DNA of 64,000 nucleotides, taken from contig NZ_JAKREV010000005.1 in assembly GCF_022664465.1 (NCBI RefSeq), forward strand, positions 62,001 to 126,000, written 5' to 3'. The notes under the pieces are model-generated. The model was not told the origin of the DNA. It did no database searches and worked only from the letters and a program-made list of their open reading frames with translations. Positions 1 to 7,959 of the stretch are shown piece by piece. Within the stretch, counting starts at the first letter, position 1, and the number at the start of each line of letters is the position of its first letter. This stretch comes from Sphingomonas hankookensis. Its GTDB lineage: Bacteria > Pseudomonadota > Alphaproteobacteria > Sphingomonadales > Sphingomonadaceae. Position numbers and translations under genes: made by a program.

Positions 1-628
1 GCCCCCACGCATCGGGCCGCGCCTCCAGCGACAGCAACGCGGCCGGCGGCAGGTCGGCGGGGTGCGCCACCGGGTGCCGCGCCAGCCAGTCGGGCGAACA
101 CACCGCGACGACATCCTCGTGGAACAGCAGCGCATGGTCCGCCCCCGGCCAGTCGGGCAGCCCGAAATGGATCGCCGCGTCGAAGCGCTCCTCGCCGAAA
201 TCGAACGGATAGGAGCGCGCGGCGAAGTTCACCAGCAATTCGGGATGGCGCGCGGTCAGCCCTGGCAGGCGCGGCGCCAGCCAGCGCATCCCGAAGCTGG
301 GCAAGGTCGCGATGGTCAGCGCGCGGTCGTCCGGAGGAAGGAGCAACCGCCGCGTCGCGCTGCGCACCCGCTCGACCGCCGGGCCGATCGCCGCGGCATA
401 GGCGATCGCCGCCGGGGTCGGCGTCACCCGCCGCCCGCGCCGTTCGAACAGCGGCGTGCCGAGCCAGTCCTCCAGCAGCGCGATCTGCCGGCTGATCGCG
501 CTTTGCGTCAGTGCCATGCGCTGTGCCGCGCGCGAAAAGCTGCTGGTCTCGACCGCCGCTAGGAAGCTGGCGAGCGCGGGCAGCGGCGGCAGTTCGCGGC
601 GATGCACGTCGGGGGGATCGGTCGGCAT
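1..628 (-). CDS. LysR-family transcriptional regulator, GcvA-like (3' end beyond window)
   Basis: DNA-binding transcription regulator. About 209 N-terminal codons are visible; the C-terminus lies outside the window. The N-terminal winged helix-turn-helix (about residues 14-73) reads LPALASFLAAVETSSFSRAA, then LTQSAISRQI and LFERRGRRV, the classic LysR signature. The start of the substrate-binding domain follows, with a GcvA-type TLPSFGMRWLAPRL stretch near residue 105. The ATG at 628 leaves a 42-bp gap from the DUF1826 gene upstream on the same strand, so the two may be co-transcribed. GcvA-like regulators often control a divergent or nearby metabolic gene, but the target cannot be told here. 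Confidence 0.9.
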   Translation of the reverse strand, partial: MPTDPPDVHRRELPPLPALASFLAAVETSSFSRAAQRMALTQSAISRQIALLEDWLGTPLFERRGRRVTPTPAAIAYAAAIGPAVERVRSATRRLLLPPDDRALTIATLPSFGMRWLAPRLPGLTARHPELLVNFAARSYPFDFGEERFDAAIHFGLPDWPGADHALLFHEDVVAVCSPDWLARHPVAHPADLPPAALLSLEARPDAWG

Positions 629-670
629 GACGTGCGGACGCTGACACCCTCCCCGTGCAAGCGCAAGCGA

Positions 671-1261
671 TCAGGGGTCACGTGGATCGATCACCAGTAC
701 CAGCCGCCGCTCGCCGGTCGCCGCGACCGGCGGCGATCGGTGGACGATCGGCGCATCCTCCGACCAGCCGCGCCCCTTGAACAAGGCGACGTCGCCGGTC
801 GCGACCTGCCGCAGCGTGAGCGTCGCGGGATCGCTGCCGCCTGCCAGCGCCGCCGCATCGCCGGTATCGAGCCACTGCGTGCCCGGCCCGACATAGCTGC
901 AGATCAGCCGCGCGGTGACATAGTCGGCGTGGAATTTGCGGCACGCATCGGTCTCGATCACCTCCAGCCGGATCGCGACCGCGGCGCTCTCCATCAGCGC
1001 CGCGAACTGCGTGGCAAGATCGACAATATCGCGTCCGAGTGCCGCATCGGCATACCCCGCCGCGCGGAGCGCTTCGGGCAGGCCGTCCGACAGCGCATCG
1101 ACCATTAGCGTCACCGCGACGTCGTCGACGGTGTCGAGATCGTCGACGACCGGCGTCCCGTCGCGCTGCCAGATCGCCAGATTGACCGCGGGCAACCGAA
1201 TGGTGGCGAGGTCGTCGATCCGGCCGACGAGCCGGACATGATCGGGGAAAGGGTGTAGCAT
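671..1261 (-). CDS. DUF1826 domain-containing protein, probably zinc-regulated
   Basis: 196-residue cytosolic protein of unknown biochemical function. It matches the DUF1826 pattern along its whole length: VNLAIW near the N-terminus, then RLEVIETDACRKFHADYV, SYVGPGTQWL, the LFKGRGW segment and the C-terminal VHRSPP. DUF1826 genes are known as recurrent neighbours of Zur-regulated COG0523 zinc chaperones. Here no COG0523 gene is adjacent, but a strong Zur-type palindrome lies 14 bp upstream of the ATG (1276-1292). A GTG one codon further up (1264) is an alternative start. The conserved His and Cys residues suggest metal handling, which is inference. Confidence 0.85.
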   Translation of the reverse strand: MLHPFPDHVRLVGRIDDLATIRLPAVNLAIWQRDGTPVVDDLDTVDDVAVTLMVDALSDGLPEALRAAGYADAALGRDIVDLATQFAALMESAAVAIRLEVIETDACRKFHADYVTARLICSYVGPGTQWLDTGDAAALAGGSDPATLTLRQVATGDVALFKGRGWSEDAPIVHRSPPVAATGERRLVLVIDPRDP

Positions 1262-1275
1262 CACGATATCTCATT

Positions 1276-1292
1276 ATGTTACGTGATAACAT
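1276..1292. promoter_or_regulatory. Zur-type operator palindrome
   Basis: A perfect 17-bp inverted repeat, ATGTTA-CGTGA-TAACAT, lies immediately upstream of the DUF1826 start. Its TGTTA-N5-TAACA layout matches the proteobacterial Zur box. The site is AT-rich in a GC-rich genome and would cover the promoter or start region, so repression under zinc sufficiency is expected. The assignment rests on motif form plus gene identity. Confidence 0.65.
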
Positions 1293-1340
1293 CACTATAC
1301 TAAACGAGACTAGGTCGGCAAGTGCGCGTAAATTTGTCCA

Positions 1341-1366
1341 CCGTACCCCACGCAGGCGGGGGTGCG
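1341..1366. repeat. Family C-like half palindrome
   Basis: Short inverted repeat with the core ACGCAGGCGGGGGT, related to the family C elements (GCGCAGGCGGGAAT core). It sits in the 252-bp space between the DUF1826 start and the TspO-like gene. Confidence 0.5.
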
Positions 1367-1516
1367 GCAAGGTTTGGCGGGCGCTGCCCTTCTCGAAGGT
1401 TCGCAAGGGCCGGCGATATCCGCGGGTATCGCTCGCAAGGGTCGGCTCCACACCCCCGCTGGAACAGCGGCTCCAGCCAGGCGCAACCGAACCGGAGGTC
1501 GCTGGGTTCGTCCCTC

Positions 1517-2323
1517 ATGCCCTCCACCGCCCTCCGCACCGGCGACGCCTCGCCGCTCGCCCGCGCCCTGCCGATCCTGTGCGCGATCGTGCAGATTTTG
1601 ACCACGTTGCTGCCCGGCATCGGCATCGGCCGCCCGATCGGCGACCAGTCGAACAGCGTCCGTACGCTCGTCACTCCGGCGGGCTGGGCGTTCGCGATCT
1701 GGGGCGCGCTCTATGCCGGCACGATCGTGTTCGCGGTGTATCAGGCGTTGCCACGGCAGCGGAGCAACCCGCTGCTCGCCCGTCTGCGCTGGCCCGCCGC
1801 CGGGGCGTTTCTCGGCAATGCGCTGTGGGCGGCCTATACGCAGGGCTTCGGGCTGGGTGTGGCATCGGTAATCATCATCCTGTTCACGCTGGCCTGCCTG
1901 ATCGCGACGCTGCGCACGCTTCCGGCATGGCCGCACGGTTTCTCGGCCGGCGAGCGCTGGTGCGCGGCGCTACCGCTCACAGCGCTGGCCAGCTGGCTGA
2001 CGGTCGCGTCGATCGTGAACATCGCCGCGACCTTGCGCTTTATCGGCGTCGACGGCGGCGATGCCACGCCGCTGATCGCCGCCGCGCTGCTGCTGCTCGC
2101 GGGAGTGATCGCGGCATGGGCGCTAATCGCGACGCGCGGCTGCCCGCCCTATGCGCTGGTGTTCCTGTGGGCGCTCGCTGCGATCTGGGCGGCGGGCGGA
2201 CAGGCGGCGACGCTGGCCGCGCTCGCCGTGCCGGCCGCAGCGCTGCTGGTGGTGGGCACACTGATCGGCCTGTCGCGCGGCGGCGTGCGGCACTGGCTGG
2301 GACAGCAGGGCGGACCATCGTAG
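1517..2323 (+). CDS. TspO/MBR-related tryptophan-rich membrane protein
   Basis: 268-residue polytopic inner-membrane protein with roughly seven to eight hydrophobic helices. The segment TPAGWAFAIWGALYAG (about residues 55-70) is typical of the longer tryptophan-rich sensory/TspO-like family, whose members bind porphyrins or related ligands. The ATG at 1517 was chosen because upstream in-frame codons are basic and low-complexity and include the repeat at 1341-1366; a GGAGG lies about 17 bp upstream, which is rather far. It is transcribed divergently from the DUF1826 gene. The ligand is unknown. Confidence 0.7.
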   Translation: MPSTALRTGDASPLARALPILCAIVQILTTLLPGIGIGRPIGDQSNSVRTLVTPAGWAFAIWGALYAGTIVFAVYQALPRQRSNPLLARLRWPAAGAFLGNALWAAYTQGFGLGVASVIIILFTLACLIATLRTLPAWPHGFSAGERWCAALPLTALASWLTVASIVNIAATLRFIGVDGGDATPLIAAALLLLAGVIAAWALIATRGCPPYALVFLWALAAIWAAGGQAATLAALAVPAAALLVVGTLIGLSRGGVRHWLGQQGGPS

Positions 2324-2335
2324 CAGAAGAAGCCA

Positions 2336-2361
2336 GACCCCGGGTCAAGCCCGGGGCGACG
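2336..2361. repeat. Family A palindrome (short copy)
   Basis: Inverted repeat ACCCCGGGTCAAGCCCGGGG followed by CGACG, between the convergent TspO-like gene and nadA. It is a partial copy of the family A element and could act as a bidirectional transcription stop. Confidence 0.6.
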
Positions 2362-2367
2362 TGGAGA

Positions 2368-3366
2368 TTAGCCGGCGCGTAGCGGTCCCAAGTCGCCCAG
2401 CCCTACCGTGCCGCTCGCCATCGCCAGCATCCGGTCGAGCGACACCTTCGCTTGTCGCCGCAGCCCTTCCTCGATCTCGATCCGGGGGTTCAGGTCGCGC
2501 AGCGCGATGTACAGCTTTTCCAAGGTGTTGAGCGCCATATACGGGCAGATATTGCAGTTGCAGTTCCCGTCCGCCCCCGGCGCGCCGATGAACTTCTTGT
2601 GCGGCAGCGCCTTTTCCATCTGGTGGATGATGTGCGGCTCGGTCGCGACGATCAGCGTGTCGCCGGGGAATTCGCTGGCATAGGACAGGATGCCGCTGGT
2701 CGACCCGACATAATCGGCATGGTCGAGGATGATCGCCGGGCATTCGGGATGCGCCGCGACCGGGGCATCGGGGTACTGCGCCTTCAGCTTCAACAACTCG
2801 GTTTCGCTGAACGCCTCGTGCACGATGCACACGCCCGGCCACAACAGCATGTCGCGCCCGGTCTTGCGCATGAGATACCCGCCGAGATTGCGGTCAGGAC
2901 CGAAGATCACCTTCTGGTCGGCTGGCAGCTGCGCGAGGATCTTTTCCGCCGACGACGACGTGACGATGATGTCGCTGAGCGCCTTCACCTCGGTCGAGCA
3001 GTTGATGTACGTCAGCGCGATGTGATCGGGGTGCTGCGCGCGGAACGCCGCGAATTGTTCGGGCGGACAGCTGTCCTCCAGCGAGCAGCCGGCGTCCATG
3101 TCGGGCAGGATCACCGTCTTGTCGGGCGACAGGATCTTTGCGGTTTCCGCCATGAAGCGCACGCCGCAGAACGCGATGACATCGGCATCGGTCGCCGCCG
3201 CCTTGCGGCTGAGGTCGAGGCTGTCACCGACGAAATCCGCCAGGTCCTGGATCTCGGGCCGCTGGTAATAATGGCCGAGGATGACGGCGTTGCGCTCCCG
3301 GCGCAGCCGGTCGATCTCGGCCAGCAGGTCGGTGCCGGTGGGCAATTCGGTGCGCGCGTTCATCAT
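2368..3366 (-). CDS. nadA: Quinolinate synthase
   Basis: Condenses iminoaspartate with dihydroxyacetone phosphate to quinolinate, the first committed product of de novo NAD synthesis; a [4Fe-4S] enzyme of the cytosol. The 332-residue chain shows the family motifs in order: [76 protein letters not shown] and the C-terminal [14 protein letters not shown]. The start was set at the MMNAR pair because AGGGAG lies just upstream; an in-frame ATG at 3387 precedes that SD. nadB and nadC are not in the window, so this copy stands alone. Confidence 0.97.
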   Translation of the reverse strand: MMNARTELPTGTDLLAEIDRLRRERNAVILGHYYQRPEIQDLADFVGDSLDLSRKAAATDADVIAFCGVRFMAETAKILSPDKTVILPDMDAGCSLEDSCPPEQFAAFRAQHPDHIALTYINCSTEVKALSDIIVTSSSAEKILAQLPADQKVIFGPDRNLGGYLMRKTGRDMLLWPGVCIVHEAFSETELLKLKAQYPDAPVAAHPECPAIILDHADYVGSTSGILSYASEFPGDTLIVATEPHIIHQMEKALPHKKFIGAPGADGNCNCNICPYMALNTLEKLYIALRDLNPRIEIEEGLRRQAKVSLDRMLAMASGTVGLGDLGPLRAG

Positions 3367-3438
3367 CGTCTCCCTGTGACCCTGCACCTAGGTCGGTCGT
3401 AGTGTGTCTGCAAGTCGAGCTTCAAACGTGCGCTGTAG

Positions 3439-3466
3439 CCGTACCTCCGCGCAGGCGGGGGTACGG
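3439..3466. repeat. Family C-like half palindrome
   Basis: Inverted repeat with CCGTACC / GGTACGG arms around a CGCAGGCGGGG core, between nadA and the DUF4230 gene. It is similar to the copy at 1341-1366. Confidence 0.5.
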
Positions 3467-3485
3467 GTGAAATCAGCCTTATGTG

Positions 3486-4202
3486 CTATCGCCGATTGCC
3501 CAGCACCTCGGCTGGCGGGGCGGACACGTCCCAGCGCTCGCCGCCGCGCGCGCCGCGTTCCGCCGGGAACGTCACCACGACCCGCACGTCACTCTCGCCC
3601 GCCGCCGCCAGCGGGGCCGCCAGCACCCGCGCAAGGCTCGCGCGGGCCAGTTCGCGCGCCTGTGCCAGCCGTTCGGGGCTGCGCGCCTCGCGTTCGGCCC
3701 GCGCTTGCGCCACCGCCGACACGCGCTGGCCCAATGCCGCCGCAGCCTCGCGCGTGACGTAGACGCCGTGCGTCTCGACCAGCGTCCGCGCCGCTTCATC
3801 GATGTTCGGACGGGCGACGGTCACGTCGGGGGCGTCGACCACCAGCGTACGGGTGTCGGCCGACCAGCTCAGCTGCCCCTCGCCGATCCCGCCCAGATCG
3901 ACGAAATAGTCGACGGCATAGGGCATCTTCACCACCTGATCCGACCGCAGCCAGCCGAAACCGCGCGTGTCGCTGGCGCTCGCCTGCAACGTGCCGCTCA
4001 GGGACGCGACCTTGAGCGCGCTCGCCCCCGACAGCCGCGCGGTGATGATCCGCGTCACCGCCTGCCCGCTATCGGGTTCGGTGGTGACGACATAGCGTTC
4101 CTGATAGCGCTGCCACGCCATCCACCCGCCGATCGCCAGCGCCAGCAGCACGACGGTGGCGACGATCAGGCGGATCGCCTGCGGCCTCAGCTGCGATGCC
4201 AT
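3486..4202 (-). CDS. DUF4230 domain-containing protein
   Basis: 238-residue protein with one N-terminal transmembrane helix (about residues 10-30, IRLIVATVVLLALAIGG), probably inner membrane with the body in the periplasm. The central part (MPYAVDYFVDLG, LVVDAPDVTVARPNID) fits DUF4230, a family of unknown function found in sphingomonads and Bacteroidetes. The C-terminal half is Ala/Arg-rich and probably helical (ERLAQARELARASLARVLAA). Its start overlaps the end of the upstream metallo-beta-lactamase gene by 16 bp, so the two are almost certainly co-translated. Confidence 0.8.
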   Translation of the reverse strand: MASQLRPQAIRLIVATVVLLALAIGGWMAWQRYQERYVVTTEPDSGQAVTRIITARLSGASALKVASLSGTLQASASDTRGFGWLRSDQVVKMPYAVDYFVDLGGIGEGQLSWSADTRTLVVDAPDVTVARPNIDEAARTLVETHGVYVTREAAAALGQRVSAVAQARAEREARSPERLAQARELARASLARVLAAPLAAAGESDVRVVVTFPAERGARGGERWDVSAPPAEVLGNRR

Positions 4203-5044
4203 GTCGCACCCTCCTGCCGCACGATCCCGCGGCGTTGCATGTCGATCAGGTGCGCCAGCACCGACCGCTCCGCCGCGCCCAGCAGCTTGGGGTGCAGCCC
4301 GACATACATCGCCGCCACCATCGCCGGCACCTCGTGGACGCCGCGTTCGATCGCACGTGCGATCTGTCCTTCGCGCTGCTTGCGGTGGCCCAGCATGCCG
4401 CGCACCAGCCGCCTGGGATTATCGACCGCGTCGCCATGCGCCGGATAATAGATGCGGTCCTCACGCCCCAGCAGCTTGTCGAGGCTGGCCATATAGTCGC
4501 CCATGTCGCCATCGGGCGGCGATACGATCGTCGTCGACCAACCCATGACATGATCGCCGCTGAACAACGCACCCGTCTCGGGCAGCGCGAAGGCGAGGTG
4601 GTTCGACGTATGCCCCGGCGTCGCCACCGCAACCAATGTCCAGCCGTCGCCCGCCACCGCCTCGCCATCGGCCAGCACCCGGTCGGGGCGATAGTCGATA
4701 TCGAACGCGGCGTCGGCGCGCGGGCCGGCGTCGTCCATCGTCAGCGGCGCACAACCGATGATCGCCGCACCGGTCCTTGTCGCCAGCGGTCTGGCGCCGG
4801 GGCTGTGGTCGCGGTGCGTGTGGGTACACAGGATCGCTGCGACCTGCCGGTCACCGACCGCGGCCAGCAGTGCGTCGAGATGCACGTCGTCGACCGGACC
4901 CGGATCGATGATCGCCACCGCCCCGCTGCCGCCGACGACGAAGCTCTGCGTGCCGGTGTGGGTATAGGGCGATGCATTGCGCGCCAGAACGCGCGTTACC
5001 AGCGGTTCGAGCGGCTGGGCGATACCGGGGGGAAAGTCGGCCAT
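4187..5044 (-). CDS. MBL-fold metallo-hydrolase (LACTB2-like)
   Basis: 285-residue cytosolic hydrolase of the metallo-beta-lactamase superfamily. The zinc-binding motif HTHRDH is at about 95-100, with later ligands in TPGHTSNHL and FSGDHVMGW. The C-terminal part (YYPAHGDAV followed by a winged-helix-like tail) resembles LACTB2-type RNA or thioester hydrolases. The substrate is not predictable. It is the first gene of a two-gene unit with the DUF4230 gene (16-bp overlap). Confidence 0.88.
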   Translation of the reverse strand: MADFPPGIAQPLEPLVTRVLARNASPYTHTGTQSFVVGGSGAVAIIDPGPVDDVHLDALLAAVGDRQVAAILCTHTHRDHSPGARPLATRTGAAIIGCAPLTMDDAGPRADAAFDIDYRPDRVLADGEAVAGDGWTLVAVATPGHTSNHLAFALPETGALFSGDHVMGWSTTIVSPPDGDMGDYMASLDKLLGREDRIYYPAHGDAVDNPRRLVRGMLGHRKQREGQIARAIERGVHEVPAMVAAMYVGLHPKLLGAAERSVLAHLIDMQRRGIVRQEGATWHRS

Positions 5045-5182
5045 TGTGACGTGAGATGGCGGCTGGGGCGGTGCGATGCAAGGCAGGCGCCCTGCCCATT
5101 GGACACGGCGACGGGCCGGCCGGCACGAGTGCCGACCGGCCCTGCCGCGGACGAACGGGGCTGGACGTCCGCGGACCCGGTG

Positions 5183-6814
5183 TCAGTCCTTCGAGTCGAT
5201 CTCGGACTGGATTTCACGGATGCTTTCGTCGATGCCTTCCAATGCGCTGCGGCGGGCACCGGCCGGCATGTCCTGGTTCGCGGCGATCGAAGCGCGGCTC
5301 GAACGCAGCCCGGCCAGGGCCGCCCGCAGCCCCTGTCTGGCATAAAGCTGCCCTTGCGCCGCCTGCGCCTCGCCACGCGCCGCCTGTGCCGCCCCCAGCG
5401 CCGCCAGCTTCGCGCCCTGTTCGGCCTGGAACTGCGCGTTTCGGGCCACGACGCGGATGCGGTCGGTACAGATGACGGTGATCTGCTTGCCACCCTCGTT
5501 GCGGGTCGTGCTGGTTTCGGTACCCGGACCGCAATTGGCGTTGACGATCTTGATGTCGGGAATTTCGTTGACGCTCTGGTTCAGCAGCTTGCCGTCGCCG
5601 TCATATTGCTGGACGACGATCTTGCGGACCGCACCATTGGCAGGCGTTCCCGGCGTGAAGGGGCGCTTCACCATGATGGTGGTCGGCATCGCCGGCTGAG
5701 TAGCGGGCGATGTCGCCGGCACGGCCGGCGCCGGCATCGGCGCAGGGCTTGCGGGCTTGGCAGGCACCGCCGGCAGCGTCGCCGCCTGTGCCGGAACGAT
5801 CGCCGCCACCGGAGCGAGTGCCGCTGCCGCCTTCGCCTCTACGCTCGCAATCTCGACGCCGGTCGCATCCTCGACCTTGCCGCGCAGCGTCTCGGCGGCC
5901 TGCGTCCCCGACGCGGTGATGCCGAGGCCGATCACGGCCAGCGCCAGCGTGGCACCGCCGGCGATCCGGCGGGTGGCGGGCGACATCACCCGATGCTTCG
6001 ACAACATGATCAGTCTCCCTTTGAGCTCATGGACGCCATGCAGGTGGCAGGCGGCCGACAGCCCCTGGCCATGCGCGGACTTGACGATGGCGGTGGCGTA
6101 GGCGTGGCGGACTTGCGGGGTGGCACGGGCCAGCACCATCGCGTCGCACGCCATTTCCTGGTCCGCACGGAACGCCCGGAACGCGCGCCACGCGACCGGA
6201 TTGAACCAGTGGCACCCCAGCACCACCAGTGCGAACCAGTTGGCGAGCAGATCGCCGCGGGCATGGTGGCCCAGCTCGTGCGCCAGCGCCAATGCCTGTT
6301 CGCGCTCGTCATAGCGCTCGCGGAAATCGACCGGCATCGCGACGTAGCGCTGGAACACCCCGAAGGCGAGCGGCCCGGCGGCATGGCGCGTCTCGATCAT
6401 GCGGACATGGCCGCCCGCCACGCCCTTCGCCCGGCCCGATGCCAGCACCTTGGCGCAGAAGCGGTTGTGCTGCACGATATGCCACGCGACGAACGCGACC
6501 GCGCCCAGCAGCCACAGGCCGATCACCGCCAGCGGCACCTCGGCCATCCCCCAGCCTTGCGGCAGTGCGGGCACCTCGGCCACCGGCACGCCCAGCATGA
6601 TGACGCCGGGATCGGTCGCCGCGCCGATCGGCGCGATGTCGACCGGACGCCATGCGTCGGGAATGGGCGGCAGGATCATGCGCAGCGCGGGCAGCGCCCA
6701 CAGCGCATAGGCCGCCTGCGGACCGAAGCGCCGCGCGACCGGGCCGCGCAGGCCCAGCACCAGCAGCATCAGCAGCGTCGTCGCCGCGATCGTTTCCACC
6801 GCCCATCCGATCAT
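5183..6814 (-). CDS. BlaR1-like M56 family metallopeptidase with atypical C-terminus
   Basis: 543-residue membrane zinc protease, the sensor half of a BlaI/BlaR1-type pair. Transmembrane helices are visible at about 5-22, 33-50, 95-112 and 285-302. The gluzincin motif HELGHH sits at 179-184 with ARGD following. After the last helix (ATRRIAGGATLALAVIGLG) there is no penicillin-binding SxxK/KTG sensor domain. Instead there is a Pro/Ala-rich linker (about 350-385), a small domain around VNEIPDIKIVNANCGPGT, and an Ala/Gln-rich probable coiled coil. The ligand is therefore not a classic beta-lactam. Its start overlaps the BlaI gene by 4 bp. Confidence 0.9.
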   Translation of the reverse strand: MIGWAVETIAATTLLMLLVLGLRGPVARRFGPQAAYALWALPALRMILPPIPDAWRPVDIAPIGAATDPGVIMLGVPVAEVPALPQGWGMAEVPLAVIGLWLLGAVAFVAWHIVQHNRFCAKVLASGRAKGVAGGHVRMIETRHAAGPLAFGVFQRYVAMPVDFRERYDEREQALALAHELGHHARGDLLANWFALVVLGCHWFNPVAWRAFRAFRADQEMACDAMVLARATPQVRHAYATAIVKSAHGQGLSAACHLHGVHELKGRLIMLSKHRVMSPATRRIAGGATLALAVIGLGITASGTQAAETLRGKVEDATGVEIASVEAKAAAALAPVAAIVPAQAATLPAVPAKPASPAPMPAPAVPATSPATQPAMPTTIMVKRPFTPGTPANGAVRKIVVQQYDGDGKLLNQSVNEIPDIKIVNANCGPGTETSTTRNEGGKQITVICTDRIRVVARNAQFQAEQGAKLAALGAAQAARGEAQAAQGQLYARQGLRAALAGLRSSRASIAANQDMPAGARRSALEGIDESIREIQSEIDSKD

Positions 6815-7179
6815 TGTTTCAGCGCCTTCAACAGAGCCTCGATCTCGTCGATTTCCTTCGCGCTCAACTGGTCGCGTTCGGCCAGGTGCGCGACCAGCGG
6901 CGTCAGGCTGCCACCGAACAGCCGGTCGATGAACTTCTGCGATTCACCCGCGACATATTCCTCGCGCGCGACCAGCGGACGATAGCGATAGCGCCGCCCG
7001 TCCTCCTCCGCGCCGATCACCTGTTTGGCGAGCAGCCGTCCGAGCAGCGTCTTGACGGTGTTCGCGCTCCAGTCGCGCGCCGGGGCGACGCGTTCGACCA
7101 CTTCCTGCGCGGTGAGCGGGTTCTTGTCCCAGAGCACTTCCATGACGGAGTGTTCGGCATCGCTGATTCGTTCGGCCAT
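6811..7179 (-). CDS. BlaI/MecI/CopY family transcriptional repressor
   Basis: 122-residue dimeric winged-helix repressor that is inactivated by proteolysis through its M56 partner. The N-terminal wHTH reads ISDAEHSVMEVLW, LTAQEVVER, WSANTVKTLLGRLLAK and RYRYRPLV, which is diagnostic. The C-terminal helices form the dimerisation domain containing the usual cleavage zone. It overlaps the M56 gene by 4 bp (coupled translation) and has a TTAC-N4-GTAA operator candidate 31 bp upstream, so autoregulation is expected. Confidence 0.93.
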   Translation of the reverse strand: MAERISDAEHSVMEVLWDKNPLTAQEVVERVAPARDWSANTVKTLLGRLLAKQVIGAEEDGRRYRYRPLVAREEYVAGESQKFIDRLFGGSLTPLVAHLAERDQLSAKEIDEIEALLKALKQ

Positions 7180-7209
7180 GGCGCATGACTACACCCGTGG
7201 TCATCGCGT

Positions 7210-7221
7210 TTACAAGCGTAA
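7210..7221. promoter_or_regulatory. Candidate BlaI operator
   Basis: The dyad TTACAAGCGTAA resembles the BlaI/MecI consensus TTACATATGTAA (10 of 12 positions). It lies 31 bp upstream of the blaI-like start. A second dyad, ATGAC-N10-GTCAT (7185-7204), lies between it and the gene. Confidence 0.5.
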
Positions 7222-7317
7222 TCTTTTATTGACCCGCGACCTGTCGGTATCGCTTACACCTGCCCGTCATGGTGCATGGCCGTTAACCGCCGCAACCCGC
7301 AGAAACCGCCGCGTTGC

Positions 7318-7343
7318 GGAACTGGCACGACGCCTGCATGGTT
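7318..7343 (+). promoter_or_regulatory. Candidate EcfG-type (general stress) promoter
   Basis: GGAAC at 7318-7322 is followed after 17 bp by GGTT. This is close to the sphingomonad EcfG consensus GGAAC-N16/17-CGTT. It points toward the hairpin region, the lipoprotein and the CsbD gene, which is a typical general-stress gene. Motif match only. Confidence 0.35.
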
Positions 7344-7349
7344 GAAGAT

Positions 7350-7411
7350 ACCCGATGCGTTCGCGCTTCAATTCGGGCGGACCGGCACCTCCTCCAGTCG
7401 CCGGTCCGCCC
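7350..7411 (+). ncRNA. Candidate small RNA or leader hairpin with anti-Shine-Dalgarno loop
   Basis: Perfect 12-bp arms GGGCGGACCGGC (7375-7386) and GCCGGTCCGCCC (7400-7411) enclose a 13-nt loop containing CCTCCTCC. Hairpins with a CCUCCU-type loop are the hallmark of alphaproteobacterial cuckoo-type sRNAs, which pair with ribosome-binding sites. Transcription is not shown by the sequence and the 5' end is a guess from the upstream promoter motif. Confidence 0.25.
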
Positions 7412-7582
7412 ACCCCGGGTCCCCCAGACTACGAACCGACCGCTGGCCAAGCCGTTCGTCCCGTGTCGCCCAAGACTTTCCGGACGATCTACCCCCGATC
7501 GCCGGGTAGTATAGTGCACGAATACTACGGATACATCATCGACTTGCCGGGTTCATTGCGCCTGACCACAGGGGAATGACAG

Positions 7583-7927
7583 ATGCGTACCGCAGGACTA
7601 TTTGCCACGGGCATGATATTGGCCTTTGCCACAACGGCCTGCGTAAATCCGTCGGCGCGCATCGCGTCCTCGCTGGAGGGCTATGGCTTTGCCCCCGACC
7701 AGTCGCAATGCGTCGGCGACCGGCTCGAAGCGAACCTGTCGCTCGGCCAGTTGCAGCAGCTGGGCAATGCCGCCCGTGCCGCGCGCGAAGGCGATACCAC
7801 GCCGGGCCGGCTGACCATCGGCGACTTCGTCCGCGCCGCCGGCGCGGTCAAGGACCCCAAGGTTCCGCTGGAAGTCGCCAAGGCCGCGGCCGGTTGCGGC
7901 GTCGCGACCAACCCGCCGGCGCTCTGA
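7583..7927 (+). CDS. Small predicted lipoprotein of unknown function
   Basis: 114-residue exported protein. The N-terminal signal MRTAGLFATGMILAFATTAC ends in a plausible lipobox with Cys20. The mature part includes a Cys in DQSQCVGDRLEANLSLGQL and a second Cys near the end (AAAGCGVAT), which could form a disulfide. No family recognised beyond a sphingomonad-type hypothetical. A GGGGA ribosome-binding site lies just upstream. The CsbD gene follows after 32 bp, suggesting a small envelope-stress unit. Confidence 0.75.
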   Translation: MRTAGLFATGMILAFATTACVNPSARIASSLEGYGFAPDQSQCVGDRLEANLSLGQLQQLGNAARAAREGDTTPGRLTIGDFVRAAGAVKDPKVPLEVAKAAAGCGVATNPPAL

Positions 7928-7959
7928 TCCCGCTTTTCATTTACCATGGAGATTCGCAC

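Larger units (their letters stand above)
7222..7582. other. 361-bp intergenic region with secondary structure; no confident gene
   Basis: Between the BlaI operator and the lipoprotein gene there is no ORF with the strong GC3 of this genome. A 74-codon plus-strand ORF at 7355-7579 stops 3 bp before the lipoprotein ATG, but its third-position GC is only about 60%, so it is doubtful. The region holds a possible EcfG promoter (7318-7343), a strong 12-bp-arm hairpin (7375-7411), and two mutually exclusive small hairpins (7489-7509 and 7506-7528). See findings. Confidence 0.5.

Noticed and set aside
5183..7179. Beta-lactam resistance locus
   Set aside because: No beta-lactamase is adjacent and the M56 protein lacks the penicillin-binding sensor domain.
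7355..7579. 74-codon plus-strand ORF ending 3 bp before the lipoprotein start
   Set aside because: Third-position GC is only about 60%, no ribosome-binding site, Pro/Gly-rich product without features, and it reads through the strong hairpin.
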